A stretch of 64,000 bases of DNA. Source: a bacterium. Its GTDB lineage: Bacteria > SZUA-182 > DTGQ01. Below are positions 7,455-17,518 of this stretch, piece by piece (within the stretch, counting starts at the first letter, position 1; each line of letters begins with the position of its first letter). Under the pieces are notes generated by a model. That model searched no databases. It was given only the letters and a program-made list of their open reading frames with translations, and was not told the DNA's origin. Both the position numbers and the translations under genes were made by a program. The stretch lies in assembly GCA_040755755.1 (NCBI GenBank), contig JBFLZW010000055.1, positions 62,001-126,000 on the forward strand, in the 5' to 3' direction.

Positions 7455-9116
7455 TCAAACCTGCTCCCTGATACTGGCGACCTGCCGGGCTACGGTTTCC
7501 ACGGCATCCAGGCCGGTCCAGGGGCTCATGATAAACGACTTGATGGCTGCTATCGGGGGCCGGTCATCGTAGCTTGCATACCGGTAGGCATCCGTCCAGG
7601 ATAACAGGACGCCTTTCCCGGCCATCGCGCGGTCATGGATGCGTTCAAAGATGCCGCGATTATAGGTATTGTGCTCTTCAAGCTGCCTGCGGTATTTGGG
7701 GTCGGTCTGCTCACGCAGGAAAGCCTCGTGCGGATCAACTCCATCAGGATAAACCCGAAAGAGAGTAACCGGACCGTAGTTGTAATCATTGAGCACTTCG
7801 ACAAAGGGATAATTCTCCAGCCGCTCCCGCAGCATCTCAGACATTTCCACCACGTGCCCGATTATGGTCCGATACCCCTGCTTGCCAAGAAGCCTGATAT
7901 TAGCCAGGGCAGCCAGGGCACTTGCTCCTGAGCGTGAGCATTCCAGGGTAAAAATCCCCGGATTATAATGGCCGAAACGGTAGAGGTAAGGCATCTGTTC
8001 AGGATCACGGCTCAGGAGGTTCAGGTCATTCCTGTTTTTGACCACCAGCGCACTGGAAAGATAGGGTGCATAGCCGGTTTTATGAAAGTCGATACCAAGA
8101 CTGTCAGCCATTGACAAGGCACTGATCCGCTGGACTGAGTCACGGAGCGAACGGAGTGTCCGTGCACGAAAGCCGAGAGAGTTGGTTTGAAAGTCATAAT
8201 CGCGAAAGGCCAGCCATGCCCAGCCGATAACCGAATCGGCATGGACATGCGGCGGATGCTCCAGGTTATACTCAGCGGCCAGTTGATCTCTCAGATGGAC
8301 GATGGCGGCCAGATCATCGATCCCGAACGCATCGGTCGTGCCCAGTGTGGCGATAATGGCAGCGATCTTCTCTCCATGCTCGAATGCGCGGCGAAGATAA
8401 TTTTCAAGATCGATCAATGACATCTCATTATTTCCGGTTGATGGTATCGGCACTACATTTCTGGTGCCGATTCCCAGCCAGCCGGCAACATTGAGCCGCG
8501 TGTAGTGCGAAGCTTCGGAGGTCACGATCTTGACATCCTCACGCACTCCGTCATGCATGGCCCGGCCGCCAAAGAGCTTTTCAAGACCCATCTTGCAGCC
8601 ATAGAGGATCGTGCCGGTGCCGCCGAAGGTGAAGACGCCGCCAGCCTGCTTTGAATCATAGCCGATAAGGTCGCAGAGCATGGCAATGGCCTGGACTTCG
8701 GCCTCCGCGAACCGGCCCGAGTATTCATCGGAGAGGATGTTTGGATTATAGATGGCGCTGGCCATAAAGGCCATGATGCTCGGCATGGTCGGCGGAGCAA
8801 TGACCTGGGCCTGACAGTTCGGATGTGCCCAGATGATCATACTCTGGCAGTAATCGGCCAGAAGCCCGGTCATCTCTTCCACTGAACTGATCTTTTCCGG
8901 AAAACCCTTTTCGAAACTGTTCTCATACCGCCTCTCCTGCTCCAGGCCCAGAATCGGGGCCGCGGACTTGAGACTGTCAATCCGGTCGAGAAAATTGGAG
9001 ATCGTATGAACGAAGTAGCCATCCATGATGGGATTGGATGTTGGCACGGGGAAAAAGGTTTTCAGTTGTTCAAGAATATCAGCATAGTGCTGCCATGCTT
9101 TTGGTCCATTGGGCAT
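7455..9116 (-). CDS. PLP-dependent group II amino acid decarboxylase
   Basis: The 553-residue protein fits the pyridoxal-phosphate decarboxylase family of glutamate, tyrosine and aromatic amino acid decarboxylases. The Schiff-base lysine lies in SLGIDFHKTGYAPY (about residue 345), the ring-contacting Asp in HVHADSVIGWAW, and a glycine-rich FTFGGTGTILYG binds the phosphate. The substrate is not predictable; a glutamate/aspartate or aromatic decarboxylase are alternatives. It reads in the same direction as the sat group but with a gap of about 120 bases, so a separate unit is likely. Confidence 0.85.
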   Translation of the reverse strand: MPNGPKAWQHYADILEQLKTFFPVPTSNPIMDGYFVHTISNFLDRIDSLKSAAPILGLEQERRYENSFEKGFPEKISSVEEMTGLLADYCQSMIIWAHPNCQAQVIAPPTMPSIMAFMASAIYNPNILSDEYSGRFAEAEVQAIAMLCDLIGYDSKQAGGVFTFGGTGTILYGCKMGLEKLFGGRAMHDGVREDVKIVTSEASHYTRLNVAGWLGIGTRNVVPIPSTGNNEMSLIDLENYLRRAFEHGEKIAAIIATLGTTDAFGIDDLAAIVHLRDQLAAEYNLEHPPHVHADSVIGWAWLAFRDYDFQTNSLGFRARTLRSLRDSVQRISALSMADSLGIDFHKTGYAPYLSSALVVKNRNDLNLLSRDPEQMPYLYRFGHYNPGIFTLECSRSGASALAALANIRLLGKQGYRTIIGHVVEMSEMLRERLENYPFVEVLNDYNYGPVTLFRVYPDGVDPHEAFLREQTDPKYRRQLEEHNTYNRGIFERIHDRAMAGKGVLLSWTDAYRYASYDDRPPIAAIKSFIMSPWTGLDAVETVARQVASIREQV

Positions 9117-9305
9117 AATGCCTCATTCTCCTTAAAAAACAGTGATCAGTGGTCAGTGGTCAGTAAGAAACTGAAAACTGATAACTCAAGCGTTTTTCAC
9201 TCTCTCACTCTCCAACACTCCCACTCCTCTGCTTTTCTCTGTGTTTCTCTGTGCCTTCTGTGTCTCTGTGGTATCCTTTGCCTTTTGTCTTTTATCTCTT
9301 GCCTT
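9117..9305. repeat. Intergenic simple repeats
   Basis: Contains a GATCAGTGGTCAGTGGTCAGT run (about 9141-9161) and a CTCTGTGT/CTCTGTGG-rich tract (about 9235-9275). The first motif recurs in other gaps of this window, on either strand, near 19925, 47600, 53520, 58725 and 58800. No gene is seen. Confidence 0.6.
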
Positions 9306-9983
9306 TTATTCGGCCACAGTTCCATCCAGGTAGTGTTTAAACCAGCGGGTTGCCAGCCGTGCAACTTCCTCCAGTTTGCCGGGCTCCTCGAAGAGATGGG
9401 AGGCACCGGGAACAATCACCAGTTCTTTTTCTCCTTTCAATTCAGTATAAGCCTGCCGATTCAGGAGGATAACGGGCTGGTCCTTTCCTCCGACGATGAG
9501 CAGAGTAGGCACGCTTACCTGCGACAGCACAGGAGAGGCCATGTCAGGCCGGCCACCTCGTGATACCACTGCACTGACGGCAGAGGAACCAAGGATGGCC
9601 GCCGCCCGGAGTGCAGCCGCTGCTCCGGTACTGGCACCGAAATAGCCGATCCGCATTCCCTGAATTTCCGGCCTCGCTTGCAGCCACCGGGTCGAGGCAA
9701 CCAGTCTCTGAGTCAACAGTTCGATATCAAAGCGCCTTTCATAGGCTTCATCTTCCGATTCGGTCAAAAGGTCAAATAACAGGGTGCCGATCCCCTCCTG
9801 GCGCAGCACCGAAGCCACGTAGTTATTGCGGGGGCTCAGCCTGCTGCTCCCGCTGCCGTGCGCAAATACGACCACGCCACCCGCCCTCTCCGGTACCGCC
9901 AGAGTCCCCTTGAGACTCACGGTATCAACAGGGATTGTGACCTCCTTCCCTCCCTGACTTTCTGCCTGGTTATCCCGTCTCAT
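9306..9983 (-). CDS. Alpha/beta hydrolase, dienelactone-hydrolase-like
   Basis: The 225-residue protein has the alpha/beta hydrolase order: oxyanion segment VVFAHGSGSSR, nucleophile elbow GYFGASTGAAAA with the catalytic Ser in GASTG, an acid after LLIVGGKDQPV, and the catalytic His in VPGASHLFEEPG. It resembles hydrolases annotated as dienelactone-hydrolase family or phosphoribosyltransferase-linked hydrolases. No signal peptide; substrate unknown. GAGGAGG lies just upstream of the ATG. It is 62 bases downstream of the debranching-type gene on the same strand, so it may be the last gene of that transcript. Confidence 0.8.
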   Translation of the reverse strand: MRRDNQAESQGGKEVTIPVDTVSLKGTLAVPERAGGVVVFAHGSGSSRLSPRNNYVASVLRQEGIGTLLFDLLTESEDEAYERRFDIELLTQRLVASTRWLQARPEIQGMRIGYFGASTGAAAALRAAAILGSSAVSAVVSRGGRPDMASPVLSQVSVPTLLIVGGKDQPVILLNRQAYTELKGEKELVIVPGASHLFEEPGKLEEVARLATRWFKHYLDGTVAE

Positions 9984-10045
9984 AGCTTCCTCCTCTTCTT
10001 CTGCTATCCCTTGATTTCATGGATGGATCAGTGAACGGCTACAGC

Positions 10046-12259
10046 TCATTTAATAACGATAACTTCAACAGTACCCTCCCGGCGCAGCACAACGACGCCC
10101 ACGTCCTCGACATACCGCCTGATCGAAAGATCGATCGATGCCCCTGCGACCTTGAGGTTTTTAATCTCAACCTCCTCAAGAAATTCCGGCAGAACGGGGT
10201 AATAAAAGCAGACCTGGCCTGCCGGAGCATTGATGGACAGCCCAAGACAGGATTGCAGAAGCAAAAACACCGCGCCGATAGCCCAGGATTGCGGCGCACA
10301 GGCGACAGGGTAGAGAGTCGGGCCTTCGCCCGGTCTGCGGACAAATCCGCAGAACAGTTCCGGCATGCGGTGAAGATCCATGAAGAGGGTAGCGTCAAGA
10401 AGGCCGGCGATGATCTTGGGAATGGATCCATTCAGTTTGTAGCGGGACAGTCCATAAGCAATAAGGGAATTATCGTGAGGCCAGACAGAGCCATTATGAT
10501 AGGACATGGGATTATATCGCGATTCCGATTCAGCCACGGTCCGGATACCCCAGCCGGAAAAAAAAGCGTCGCCAAGAAGGGCCTCGGCAATACGCCAGGC
10601 ACGCTCATCGCTGGCAATGCCGGAAAAGAGGCAATGACCGGCGTTGGAGGTACGGACCCGGCACGGGTTCTTTTTTCCATCCAGAGCAAGGGCATACGTG
10701 GAGAGGTCCTCACACCAGAATGCCTCCTCGAAGCGGTCTCTGAGCGTCTGCGCCTGGTGCAGGAGCATCTCGGCCTTTTCGGTATACCCCAGAACGGAGG
10801 CTAGATAAGCAGCTCTTCGCCTGGCATCGTAAACATACCCCTGCACTTCGCAAAGGGCAATCGGACCTTCGGCCAGGGTTCCGTCGGCATGAAAGACAGC
10901 ATCATGGGAGTCTTTCCAGCCCTGGTTGATGAGTCCTTCGTGGGTGCGGCGCATATACTCCACGAACCCGTCCTTATCCTGGTCGCCATATATATCGATC
11001 CATTCAAGAGCCAGCTCGATATTGGGCCAGATGGATTGAATAAATGCCTGATCCCCGGTCCGCTCATAATAGGCTCCGGCCAGGATAATAAAGAGCGGGG
11101 TTGAATCCACACTGCCGTAGTAGCGGCCAAAGGGAATTTCTCCCAGAGCGGCCATCTCCCCCTTGCGGGTCTCGTGGAGAATCTTGCCGGGCTCGGAATC
11201 CCGGTGAGCGTCGGTTTCCCTGGCCTGTATGGAGGCAAGACAGGCCAGGACTCCCCGGGCAATATCAGGGTTAACCACAAGCATCTGGAAGGCTGTGATG
11301 ATTCCATCCCGGCCAAAAGCCGTGCTGTACCAGGGAACGCCTGCATACGGGTAGAGTCCCTGCGGTGTGGCAGTGACCATCATATAAAGATCAGCCTGGG
11401 AGCGATTCAGCCATTCATTGAATTGCTCATGAGAGGTTTGCACCTTGCAGAACTGGGACCGTATGCCTTTCAGGGACTCTGCTGCCTCAATCCAGGCACT
11501 TTGGTAGGAATGAGGCACAAGTCTGCCTGCACTGCAGGTGCAGCACACCGTCATGAAAACTATGGCCGACTGCTTCGGCTGGAGGCATACCTGAAAGCGC
11601 GCCTCGGATGAGGAGAGCCAATCCGGCCGCGGGAAGAATTCGATGTGCGTCTGCCGGATTATTCCATCGAGGCCCTCATACGAAAGGACAACCCTCGATC
11701 CCTCAACCTGGTCATCCAGCCTCCTGCCCCTTCGCTCCCTGACCATGCCCCGGACTTCGAAAATATCGACAAAATCCGCATCGAAGCACAAAGAAAAACT
11801 GATCCTTACCTCGGTAAGACCATAATTCGATAACCTCAGACGCTCGTAGCTTGCACCCTGCCAGAGAAATTTGGAGCGGAAGATATGTAAACAGCCCCGC
11901 GGGACCACTATCTCATCATTAACCAGAATGTCGAGATTGGTCAGATCTACAGCCAAAACCTCGTTGGTTTCCCTGATAGTCGAGCTGAGAAGCAGAGGAC
12001 GGTTTTTGCCCAGACGAAGCTCCAGGCGGGAGAGAAACCGTGTCCCCTCATGATAGATACCCTGCTCGCAGCTTCCCAGACACAGAATATCCCCATAATG
12101 GTCAAACACGGCAAACGTCTCACCCTGCTTCAGAACCCGCCTGTTTTTTTCAGCCAGGGAAAATGTGGCCAGGATATAAAACTCATCTTCAACATGAATA
12201 TTCTCTTCCAACGGTCCTCCTTCCTGTTTTCCAGCAGCCTCCCTGCATCTTGTGCTCAC
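10046..12259 (-). CDS. Glycogen debranching-type amylo-alpha-1,6-glucosidase
   Basis: The 737-residue protein has an N-terminal beta domain like the GDE N-terminal domain (EGTRFLSRLEL-like motif at about residue 75) and an (alpha/alpha)6 glucosidase domain from about residue 290. Conserved motifs are WYSTAFGRDGIITA, GWKDSHDAV and SNAGHCLFSG. Such enzymes trim alpha-glucans; related proteins act on other oligosaccharides. The start is a GTG whose GTGA overlaps the stop of the glycosyltransferase upstream, so the two are translationally coupled. No secretion signal is seen, so it acts in the cytoplasm. Exact substrate unknown. Confidence 0.85.
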   Translation of the reverse strand: MSTRCREAAGKQEGGPLEENIHVEDEFYILATFSLAEKNRRVLKQGETFAVFDHYGDILCLGSCEQGIYHEGTRFLSRLELRLGKNRPLLLSSTIRETNEVLAVDLTNLDILVNDEIVVPRGCLHIFRSKFLWQGASYERLRLSNYGLTEVRISFSLCFDADFVDIFEVRGMVRERRGRRLDDQVEGSRVVLSYEGLDGIIRQTHIEFFPRPDWLSSSEARFQVCLQPKQSAIVFMTVCCTCSAGRLVPHSYQSAWIEAAESLKGIRSQFCKVQTSHEQFNEWLNRSQADLYMMVTATPQGLYPYAGVPWYSTAFGRDGIITAFQMLVVNPDIARGVLACLASIQARETDAHRDSEPGKILHETRKGEMAALGEIPFGRYYGSVDSTPLFIILAGAYYERTGDQAFIQSIWPNIELALEWIDIYGDQDKDGFVEYMRRTHEGLINQGWKDSHDAVFHADGTLAEGPIALCEVQGYVYDARRRAAYLASVLGYTEKAEMLLHQAQTLRDRFEEAFWCEDLSTYALALDGKKNPCRVRTSNAGHCLFSGIASDERAWRIAEALLGDAFFSGWGIRTVAESESRYNPMSYHNGSVWPHDNSLIAYGLSRYKLNGSIPKIIAGLLDATLFMDLHRMPELFCGFVRRPGEGPTLYPVACAPQSWAIGAVFLLLQSCLGLSINAPAGQVCFYYPVLPEFLEEVEIKNLKVAGASIDLSIRRYVEDVGVVVLRREGTVEVIVIK

Positions 12260-13359
12260 CCTGCCCCATCGGTGTTTTCCTGAATAAAGACAGCCCTGTT
12301 TTGCCTGAGATTGCCTTTCTGCTCAACAGCTTCCCGGGCATCTGTCATCCGCTGATAAAGCTTCAGATAGTCTTTGGCCAGGCGCCTTGCCGAAAAGCGC
12401 TCCTCAAAAACCTGGCGGCATTGCCGGCGGCTCAAGGCTGTGACTTGCCTGGTTGCCGCCACCGCCTCCTCCATTCCGTTCACCAAAAATCCCGTGACAC
12501 CATCGTCGATAATCTCCGGAACAGAACCTGAACGATAGGCGATAACCGGAGTTCCACAAGCCATAGCCTCGATCATTACCAGGCCGAAGGGCTCCGGCCA
12601 GTCAATGGGAAACAGGAGTGCATAGGCGTTTCCCAGAAACTCGTTCTTTTCATGCTCTCCGATCTCGCCGATATAATCGGTCAGAGGATTCCTGAACAGA
12701 GGCTTAACCACATCGTTGAAATAGTCCATATTTGCCAGATCAACCTTGGCCGCAATTTTAATTTCCATCCCGACCCGCATAGCAATCTGAATTGCCCGGT
12801 CCAGCCGCTTTTCAGGTGAGATACGGCCAAGGAAGGCAAGATACTTGCCGTGCTCCTCACGAAAAGTATAGAGGTCTTCCGGCAGACCGTGGTAAATAGT
12901 ACCCTGCCAGTTGATCCAGGGGAGCGGCTTGCGCTGGTTATCAGAGATGGAGACCACAGGCATTTCGCGGAATTCCCGATAGAGATCAAAGAGATCCGGA
13001 ATATCCAGCCTTCCGTGCAGGGTACTGACATGAGGGATCTTAAACCGTCTCAAGGTGGGAAAATGGATATAGTCGATATGAAAATGTGCGATGTCAAAGT
13101 GATCAGCCTCCTTGAAGACCTGCTCCAGCATCAGTACATGATGAGCCATATAGTCCTGGCATTCCCTGTTCAGCCTCAGGGACCGTTTACAGGGAGCGAT
13201 CAGGCGGGCTCTGGTGATTGAATCTCCACTGGCAAAAAGGGTCACTTCATGACCCTGCCGAATCAATTCCTCAGTAAGATAGGATACCACCCGTTCAGTC
13301 CCCCCGTAGTATTTCGGCGGAACGCTCTCAAATAACGGTGCAATTTGTGCAATATGCAT
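12256..13359 (-). CDS. Glycosyltransferase family 4 protein
   Basis: The 367-residue product has a GT-B fold: N-terminal MHIAQIAPLFESVPPKYYGGTERVVSYL with the glycine-rich acceptor loop, and a C-terminal donor-binding EPFGLVMIEAMACGTPVIAYRSGSVPEII, the EX7E motif of GT4 retaining transferases. It is the first gene of a minus-strand unit with the debranching-type glucosidase (4-base overlap) and probably the alpha/beta hydrolase. A transferase coupled to a debranching-type enzyme suggests synthesis and trimming of an alpha-glucan or compatible solute; this is inference. Confidence 0.85.
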   Translation of the reverse strand: MHIAQIAPLFESVPPKYYGGTERVVSYLTEELIRQGHEVTLFASGDSITRARLIAPCKRSLRLNRECQDYMAHHVLMLEQVFKEADHFDIAHFHIDYIHFPTLRRFKIPHVSTLHGRLDIPDLFDLYREFREMPVVSISDNQRKPLPWINWQGTIYHGLPEDLYTFREEHGKYLAFLGRISPEKRLDRAIQIAMRVGMEIKIAAKVDLANMDYFNDVVKPLFRNPLTDYIGEIGEHEKNEFLGNAYALLFPIDWPEPFGLVMIEAMACGTPVIAYRSGSVPEIIDDGVTGFLVNGMEEAVAATRQVTALSRRQCRQVFEERFSARRLAKDYLKLYQRMTDAREAVEQKGNLRQNRAVFIQENTDGAG

Positions 13360-13684
13360 AGCAAAACCTTATCTGATGATTTCCCGATCGCATCCTGAGT
13401 ATTGCTCCATGAATCGGTATTGTCTGGCATTTTCAATTACTCCGGAGGGGAATTACCGGAAGACGGGCCAGGGAAAAGGGCTTTGTGAAAAAGCATTGAA
13501 GAAGCACGGGATAATCTTCGGGAGGCTTTGGAGCTGTTTTTCGAGTGCGCATCCCCGGAAGAAGTACAGCAACGCCTCCATGGGGAGGTTTTCGTCACCC
13601 AAATCGAGGCAGCCGTTGGGAGCTAGACTCAAGATTCCTGAGGGCTCCCTGCCAGCCCTTTCCTCCTGAATCTGTCCCGCCTTA
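13360..13684. other. Gap between divergent genes
   Basis: No convincing gene. A 97-codon frame at 13376-13669 has no recognisable domain and poor composition. A GAGGGCTCCCTGCC segment near 13639 resembles the repeat at 3615-3645. Confidence 0.4.
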
Positions 13685-13713
13685 TTGACAGCCTCTCGGT
13701 TTAACTATATAAT
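13685..13713 (+). promoter_or_regulatory. Sigma70-type promoter for the peptide-binding protein
   Basis: TTGACA at 13685-13690 and TATAAT at 13708-13713 are separated by exactly 17 bases, both perfect consensus. The start codon of the downstream gene lies about 60 bases on. This is the best promoter match in the window. Confidence 0.8.
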
Positions 13714-13772
13714 ATATTAAACCTACTGGCTGCATTATTATCATAAACCAACATTTTTGCAGGTATACATGG

Positions 13773-15392
13773 ATGCACAATAAAAAGCTGCTCATCCTGC
13801 TTGCCTTCCTCATTTTCTTTCTTGGCCAGATACCACACCATCAGTTGCCATGCTGTAATGATAGTAATCCTGCCAAACCTTTTGGAGGCACCCTTACCAT
13901 TGGCCAGATTACCAGACCTGCCACCTTGAATCCTCTCCTGGAATACAGCGGCGTTTCGGCTCAGTTCATTGATATTGTATTTGATGGCTTGATCGATATA
14001 ACGGAAAAAGGCGAGATACAACCATGTCTGGCAGCCTCCTGGAAGATAGGTGATGGAGGCAGGAAGTGGACCTTTCATCTCAGAAAAGGAGTAAGGTTCC
14101 ATGATGGCCAGCCGTTCACTGCCGCTGATGTGGCATTCACTATCAATCTGTTGAGAGATCCTCACCTCAGGAAGGGATATAGTCAATTTTACCAGCAGAT
14201 TACCAAGGTAGAGGCCAGGGATCCATATACGATCGACATTCACCTGATCAGCCCTTCAGCATCTTTTATTTATGGTCTGGTCTTAGGTATTGTTCCCAGG
14301 CACCTTCTGCAGGGGAGAGATATCCACAATACCCCATTTAACTATCAGCCAATAGGCACTGGTCCCTTTCGCCTCACTCAATGGTCTCCTGACAGGCTCG
14401 AATTCGAAGCGAATCAGGATTATTTTCTTGGAAGACCATATCTTGACCGGGTAGTAGTCAAAATATTTCAGAGCCAGGACAGTGCTTTGGCAAATTTGAT
14501 GAATGGGGAGACCGATGCCTTTCAACTCTCTGATTCTGCTTCATATGATATGATAAAAAGGATTTCCTGTTTCAGGATTTACTCTGCCTTGATGCCTTAT
14601 TACTATATTGTGGGATTTAATCTGGCTAATCCTCTCTTTCAGGACAGGAGAGTTCGCCAGGCCCTGAATTATGCAATAAACAGGGAAAGCATCATAAGAA
14701 AAGTTCTGAAAGAAAAGGGAATTGCCTCAGCAGGGACTATCCCTCCCTATTCATGGGCCTTTGATGCCAGGGTCAAACCATTCCCTCATGATACTCACAA
14801 GGCACTGGAATTACTGGCAGAGGCAGGCTGGAGGGATACCGATGGCGACTATATTCTGGATAAAGACGACAAGCTGTTTGAGTTTCAGCTTTGCCTGCCT
14901 GAAGGCCATGATGAACTTGAAGCAGTATCTTTACAAATTATGGACCAGTTATCGAATATCGGTATTTTGGTTAAGGCAAAAAAGCTGCCTCTGGAAATAA
15001 TGAATAACGAGTATCTTTTCAGCAGGAAGTTTGATGCAGCCTTTATGTATATTTATTCTGGCAATGATCCGGATAATAACTATCAATTCTGGCACTCATC
15101 ACAGATCGGGAACGGGTTCAACTTCTTCTCTTACCGTAATCCCAGGATCGATCAATTGCTCGACCAGGGCAGAATCGCCATAGACCAGGAGCAGAGAAAA
15201 GATATCTATTGGCAATATCAGGCCAAGATGAAGGAAGATCCTCCCGGTATATTTCTTTTCTGGCAGGAGTATTTCCTTGGCGTGCATAAACGGTTCCAGG
15301 GGATACAGCTTTCTCCTTATATGGGAGTCAGTGATGGTCTTCGTCTGTGGTATATATCCATGGATGAGCGGCACCCGGATGAAAAATTCTGA
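13773..15392 (+). CDS. ABC transporter substrate-binding protein, family 5
   Basis: The 539-residue protein has an N-terminal signal sequence (HNKKLLILLAFLIFFLG) with a cysteine pair soon after (LPCCND), so it is exported and may be a lipoprotein. The body fits the peptide/nickel-binding (SBP_bac_5) family: NPLLEYSG, KWTFHLRKGVRFHDGQPFTAADV and VRQALNYAINRESII are typical. It would bind oligopeptides or a metal chelate. No permease or ATPase genes are adjacent, so it is an orphan here. A consensus promoter lies immediately upstream. Confidence 0.9.
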   Translation: MHNKKLLILLAFLIFFLGQIPHHQLPCCNDSNPAKPFGGTLTIGQITRPATLNPLLEYSGVSAQFIDIVFDGLIDITEKGEIQPCLAASWKIGDGGRKWTFHLRKGVRFHDGQPFTAADVAFTINLLRDPHLRKGYSQFYQQITKVEARDPYTIDIHLISPSASFIYGLVLGIVPRHLLQGRDIHNTPFNYQPIGTGPFRLTQWSPDRLEFEANQDYFLGRPYLDRVVVKIFQSQDSALANLMNGETDAFQLSDSASYDMIKRISCFRIYSALMPYYYIVGFNLANPLFQDRRVRQALNYAINRESIIRKVLKEKGIASAGTIPPYSWAFDARVKPFPHDTHKALELLAEAGWRDTDGDYILDKDDKLFEFQLCLPEGHDELEAVSLQIMDQLSNIGILVKAKKLPLEIMNNEYLFSRKFDAAFMYIYSGNDPDNNYQFWHSSQIGNGFNFFSYRNPRIDQLLDQGRIAIDQEQRKDIYWQYQAKMKEDPPGIFLFWQEYFLGVHKRFQGIQLSPYMGVSDGLRLWYISMDERHPDEKF

Positions 15393-15533
15393 AGCTTTTT
15401 CAATGTCTTGATTTCCTGAATACTGCCCTGTATACTGGGAATTATATAATTCAGTTTGAAACGTTTTACTTTGGATGATAATTGGTTCAATTTTGATTAT
15501 AAAACTTCCTGGGGGAGGAGAAAAAAAATACCT

Positions 15534-17516
15534 ATGAAAATAAAAACTTCAATCTGCCTGCTCCCTGGCTTCTTATACCTTTGCCTTTGCCTGCTCCCGC
15601 TGCCAGCGAGAGCTGAAAAAGTATGCCAGCTTGAACCCGTTATCGTCTCTGCTGACCGGATTCCCCAGTCCGGCAGCAAATCCGCCACATCTATCACCCT
15701 CATCACCCAGGAAGAACTGGATGAGAAGCGCCCTGGCCGAGTCGATGAAATTCTGCGTGGATCGCCAGGCATTGCCATCAACAGCTCCGGCACTACGGGT
15801 GAAACCATCACCATCCGTTTGCGGGGGAGCAATAGCAATCAGACCCTGGTCTTGTTCGATGGCATGAAAGTCAATTCTCCCTGGGATGGCGCCTACGGAG
15901 AATGGGGAAATACGGACCTGGCAGACATTGGCCGGATCGAAATCCTGCGAGGTCCCCAGAGCGAACTTTACGGCTCGGAAGCCATGGGCGGAGTGGTGCA
16001 CCTTTTTACCAAGGCAGGAAAGGAAAACCGGGGCGCTGCTTTCTCTGTCGGTGGTGGAAGTTTTGGGAACCTGAAGGAATCACTGGAGTATGGCGGAGGA
16101 GGGGAAAAGGTAAATTATCTTCTTTCAGCAACCGTGCAAACAAATTCACAGGGGCAGTTTGATCATGATGCCTATTGGAATAAGGGCCTGACCGCCAGAG
16201 TTGACTGGCAGGCCGCGAATTCTTTGTCCCTCAAGGCAATCTGCCGCTATTGGGAGGCAAAAAAAGAGCTGGCGGTTAATCCGGAAGGCAAAATCTCCTC
16301 AACCCAGTATACTTACTTCCGGGATGAGAAGGGAGTCCGGCGTGACCGCTTCTCTCAGCAGGTTCTGTCTGCTGAAGGGGATGCTGGTGACTTTTGGCAC
16401 TATAAGGTAACCCTGGGAGCTTTACACGACCACTACCGAACAGAAAAGGGAAAATATGCTAAACCTGCGGAACTATCGATCAATGATGTCTCAAGTGATC
16501 GGCTGATGGCCGCAACACAGCTTGATTTTTTCTGGCCTGCCTTACCCGATATTTTAGATAATACCCTCAGTACGGGGCTCGATTATGAGCAGGAGTCCGT
16601 GGATAGCCTTGCCCTGACGGAAACCAACGGTAAGCCAGACAGTAAAAAGGTCATCGATAAAAACCGCCATCAGGTATCCCTCTTTTTCCAGGACCGGCTC
16701 GAAATTCATCCCTTCCGTGACATCCTGACTATTATCCCGACTGCCGGACTTCGCTGGGACAATAATTCGGTCTATGGAGATGTTGTAAGCCCGCGCATCA
16801 GTGCATCCCTCTCTCTTGATCCAACAGGGACTCGTTTTAAGGGCAGTTGGGCACAGGGATTTCGTGCTCCTACCTTCAAAGAATTATACTATCCCCAATA
16901 CGGGAATCCGAAGCTTGAACCCGAACGGAATGACAGCTATGAGGCGGGTGTGGAGCAATCCATTTTTAACGTCCTTACTATCGGATGTACCGGGTTCTTT
17001 ACGAAATATAAGGATCTTATTACCAGAACCCCTTCAGGTTTTTATAATATCAGTAAGGCCACAGCCAGAGGAATCGAAGGGGAATTTATGTATAACCCTT
17101 TCGCGGTACTTGGTTTTCAAGTCTCCTATACCTATCTCGACACAGAGGATGAGGTTCATCACCACGAAATCCCCGAGATGCCGCGGAATACCTGGAAAAT
17201 AGCAGCGGACTACCAGCAGGGCGGATTCTCGCTTCAGCCTGTTGTTCAGATAGTCAGCAGTGAATACTCTCTGGCTTATCTCGATCCACCCAGTTCTTAC
17301 TACGACCTTAAGGGGAATCTGATGCAAAAACATAACGCTGGTTATACACGGGTCGATGTAACGTTCCAGTATAGAATTCCTCCCCGGCTCACATTGGCAA
17401 GTCAATGGCGGTTGTTTACCCGGATTAATAACCTGTTGAATGAGAAGTACTATGAGGTTCAGGGACTTCCTGCACCCGGGATTAATTTCCTGACCGGAAT
17501 TACGGGGACATTCTAA
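15534..17516 (+). CDS. TonB-dependent outer-membrane receptor
   Basis: Starting at the ATG after GGGGGAGGAG, the protein has 660 residues: signal peptide (cleavage after LPLPARA), a TonB-box-like EPVIVSADR, a plug domain (GRVDEILRGSPGI, IRLRGSNSNQTLVLFDGM, IEILRGPQSELYGSEAMGG) and a beta-barrel ending in an aromatic residue (TGTF). Plug features resemble BtuB/vitamin B12 and siderophore receptors, but the ligand cannot be told. A start 78 bases earlier is possible in frame but lacks a signal-like beginning. No cobalamin riboswitch is seen in the roughly 140-base gap upstream. Its presence indicates an outer membrane. Confidence 0.92.
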   Translation: MKIKTSICLLPGFLYLCLCLLPLPARAEKVCQLEPVIVSADRIPQSGSKSATSITLITQEELDEKRPGRVDEILRGSPGIAINSSGTTGETITIRLRGSNSNQTLVLFDGMKVNSPWDGAYGEWGNTDLADIGRIEILRGPQSELYGSEAMGGVVHLFTKAGKENRGAAFSVGGGSFGNLKESLEYGGGGEKVNYLLSATVQTNSQGQFDHDAYWNKGLTARVDWQAANSLSLKAICRYWEAKKELAVNPEGKISSTQYTYFRDEKGVRRDRFSQQVLSAEGDAGDFWHYKVTLGALHDHYRTEKGKYAKPAELSINDVSSDRLMAATQLDFFWPALPDILDNTLSTGLDYEQESVDSLALTETNGKPDSKKVIDKNRHQVSLFFQDRLEIHPFRDILTIIPTAGLRWDNNSVYGDVVSPRISASLSLDPTGTRFKGSWAQGFRAPTFKELYYPQYGNPKLEPERNDSYEAGVEQSIFNVLTIGCTGFFTKYKDLITRTPSGFYNISKATARGIEGEFMYNPFAVLGFQVSYTYLDTEDEVHHHEIPEMPRNTWKIAADYQQGGFSLQPVVQIVSSEYSLAYLDPPSSYYDLKGNLMQKHNAGYTRVDVTFQYRIPPRLTLASQWRLFTRINNLLNEKYYEVQGLPAPGINFLTGITGTF

Positions 17517-17518
17517 TA

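Noticed and set aside
13376-13669. 97-codon frame in the gap before the peptide-binding protein
   Set aside because: No ribosome-binding site, no homology features, and a repeat-like segment inside.
15393-15533. Possible cobalamin riboswitch before the TonB receptor
   Set aside because: The gap is too short and the conserved B12-box pattern was not found.
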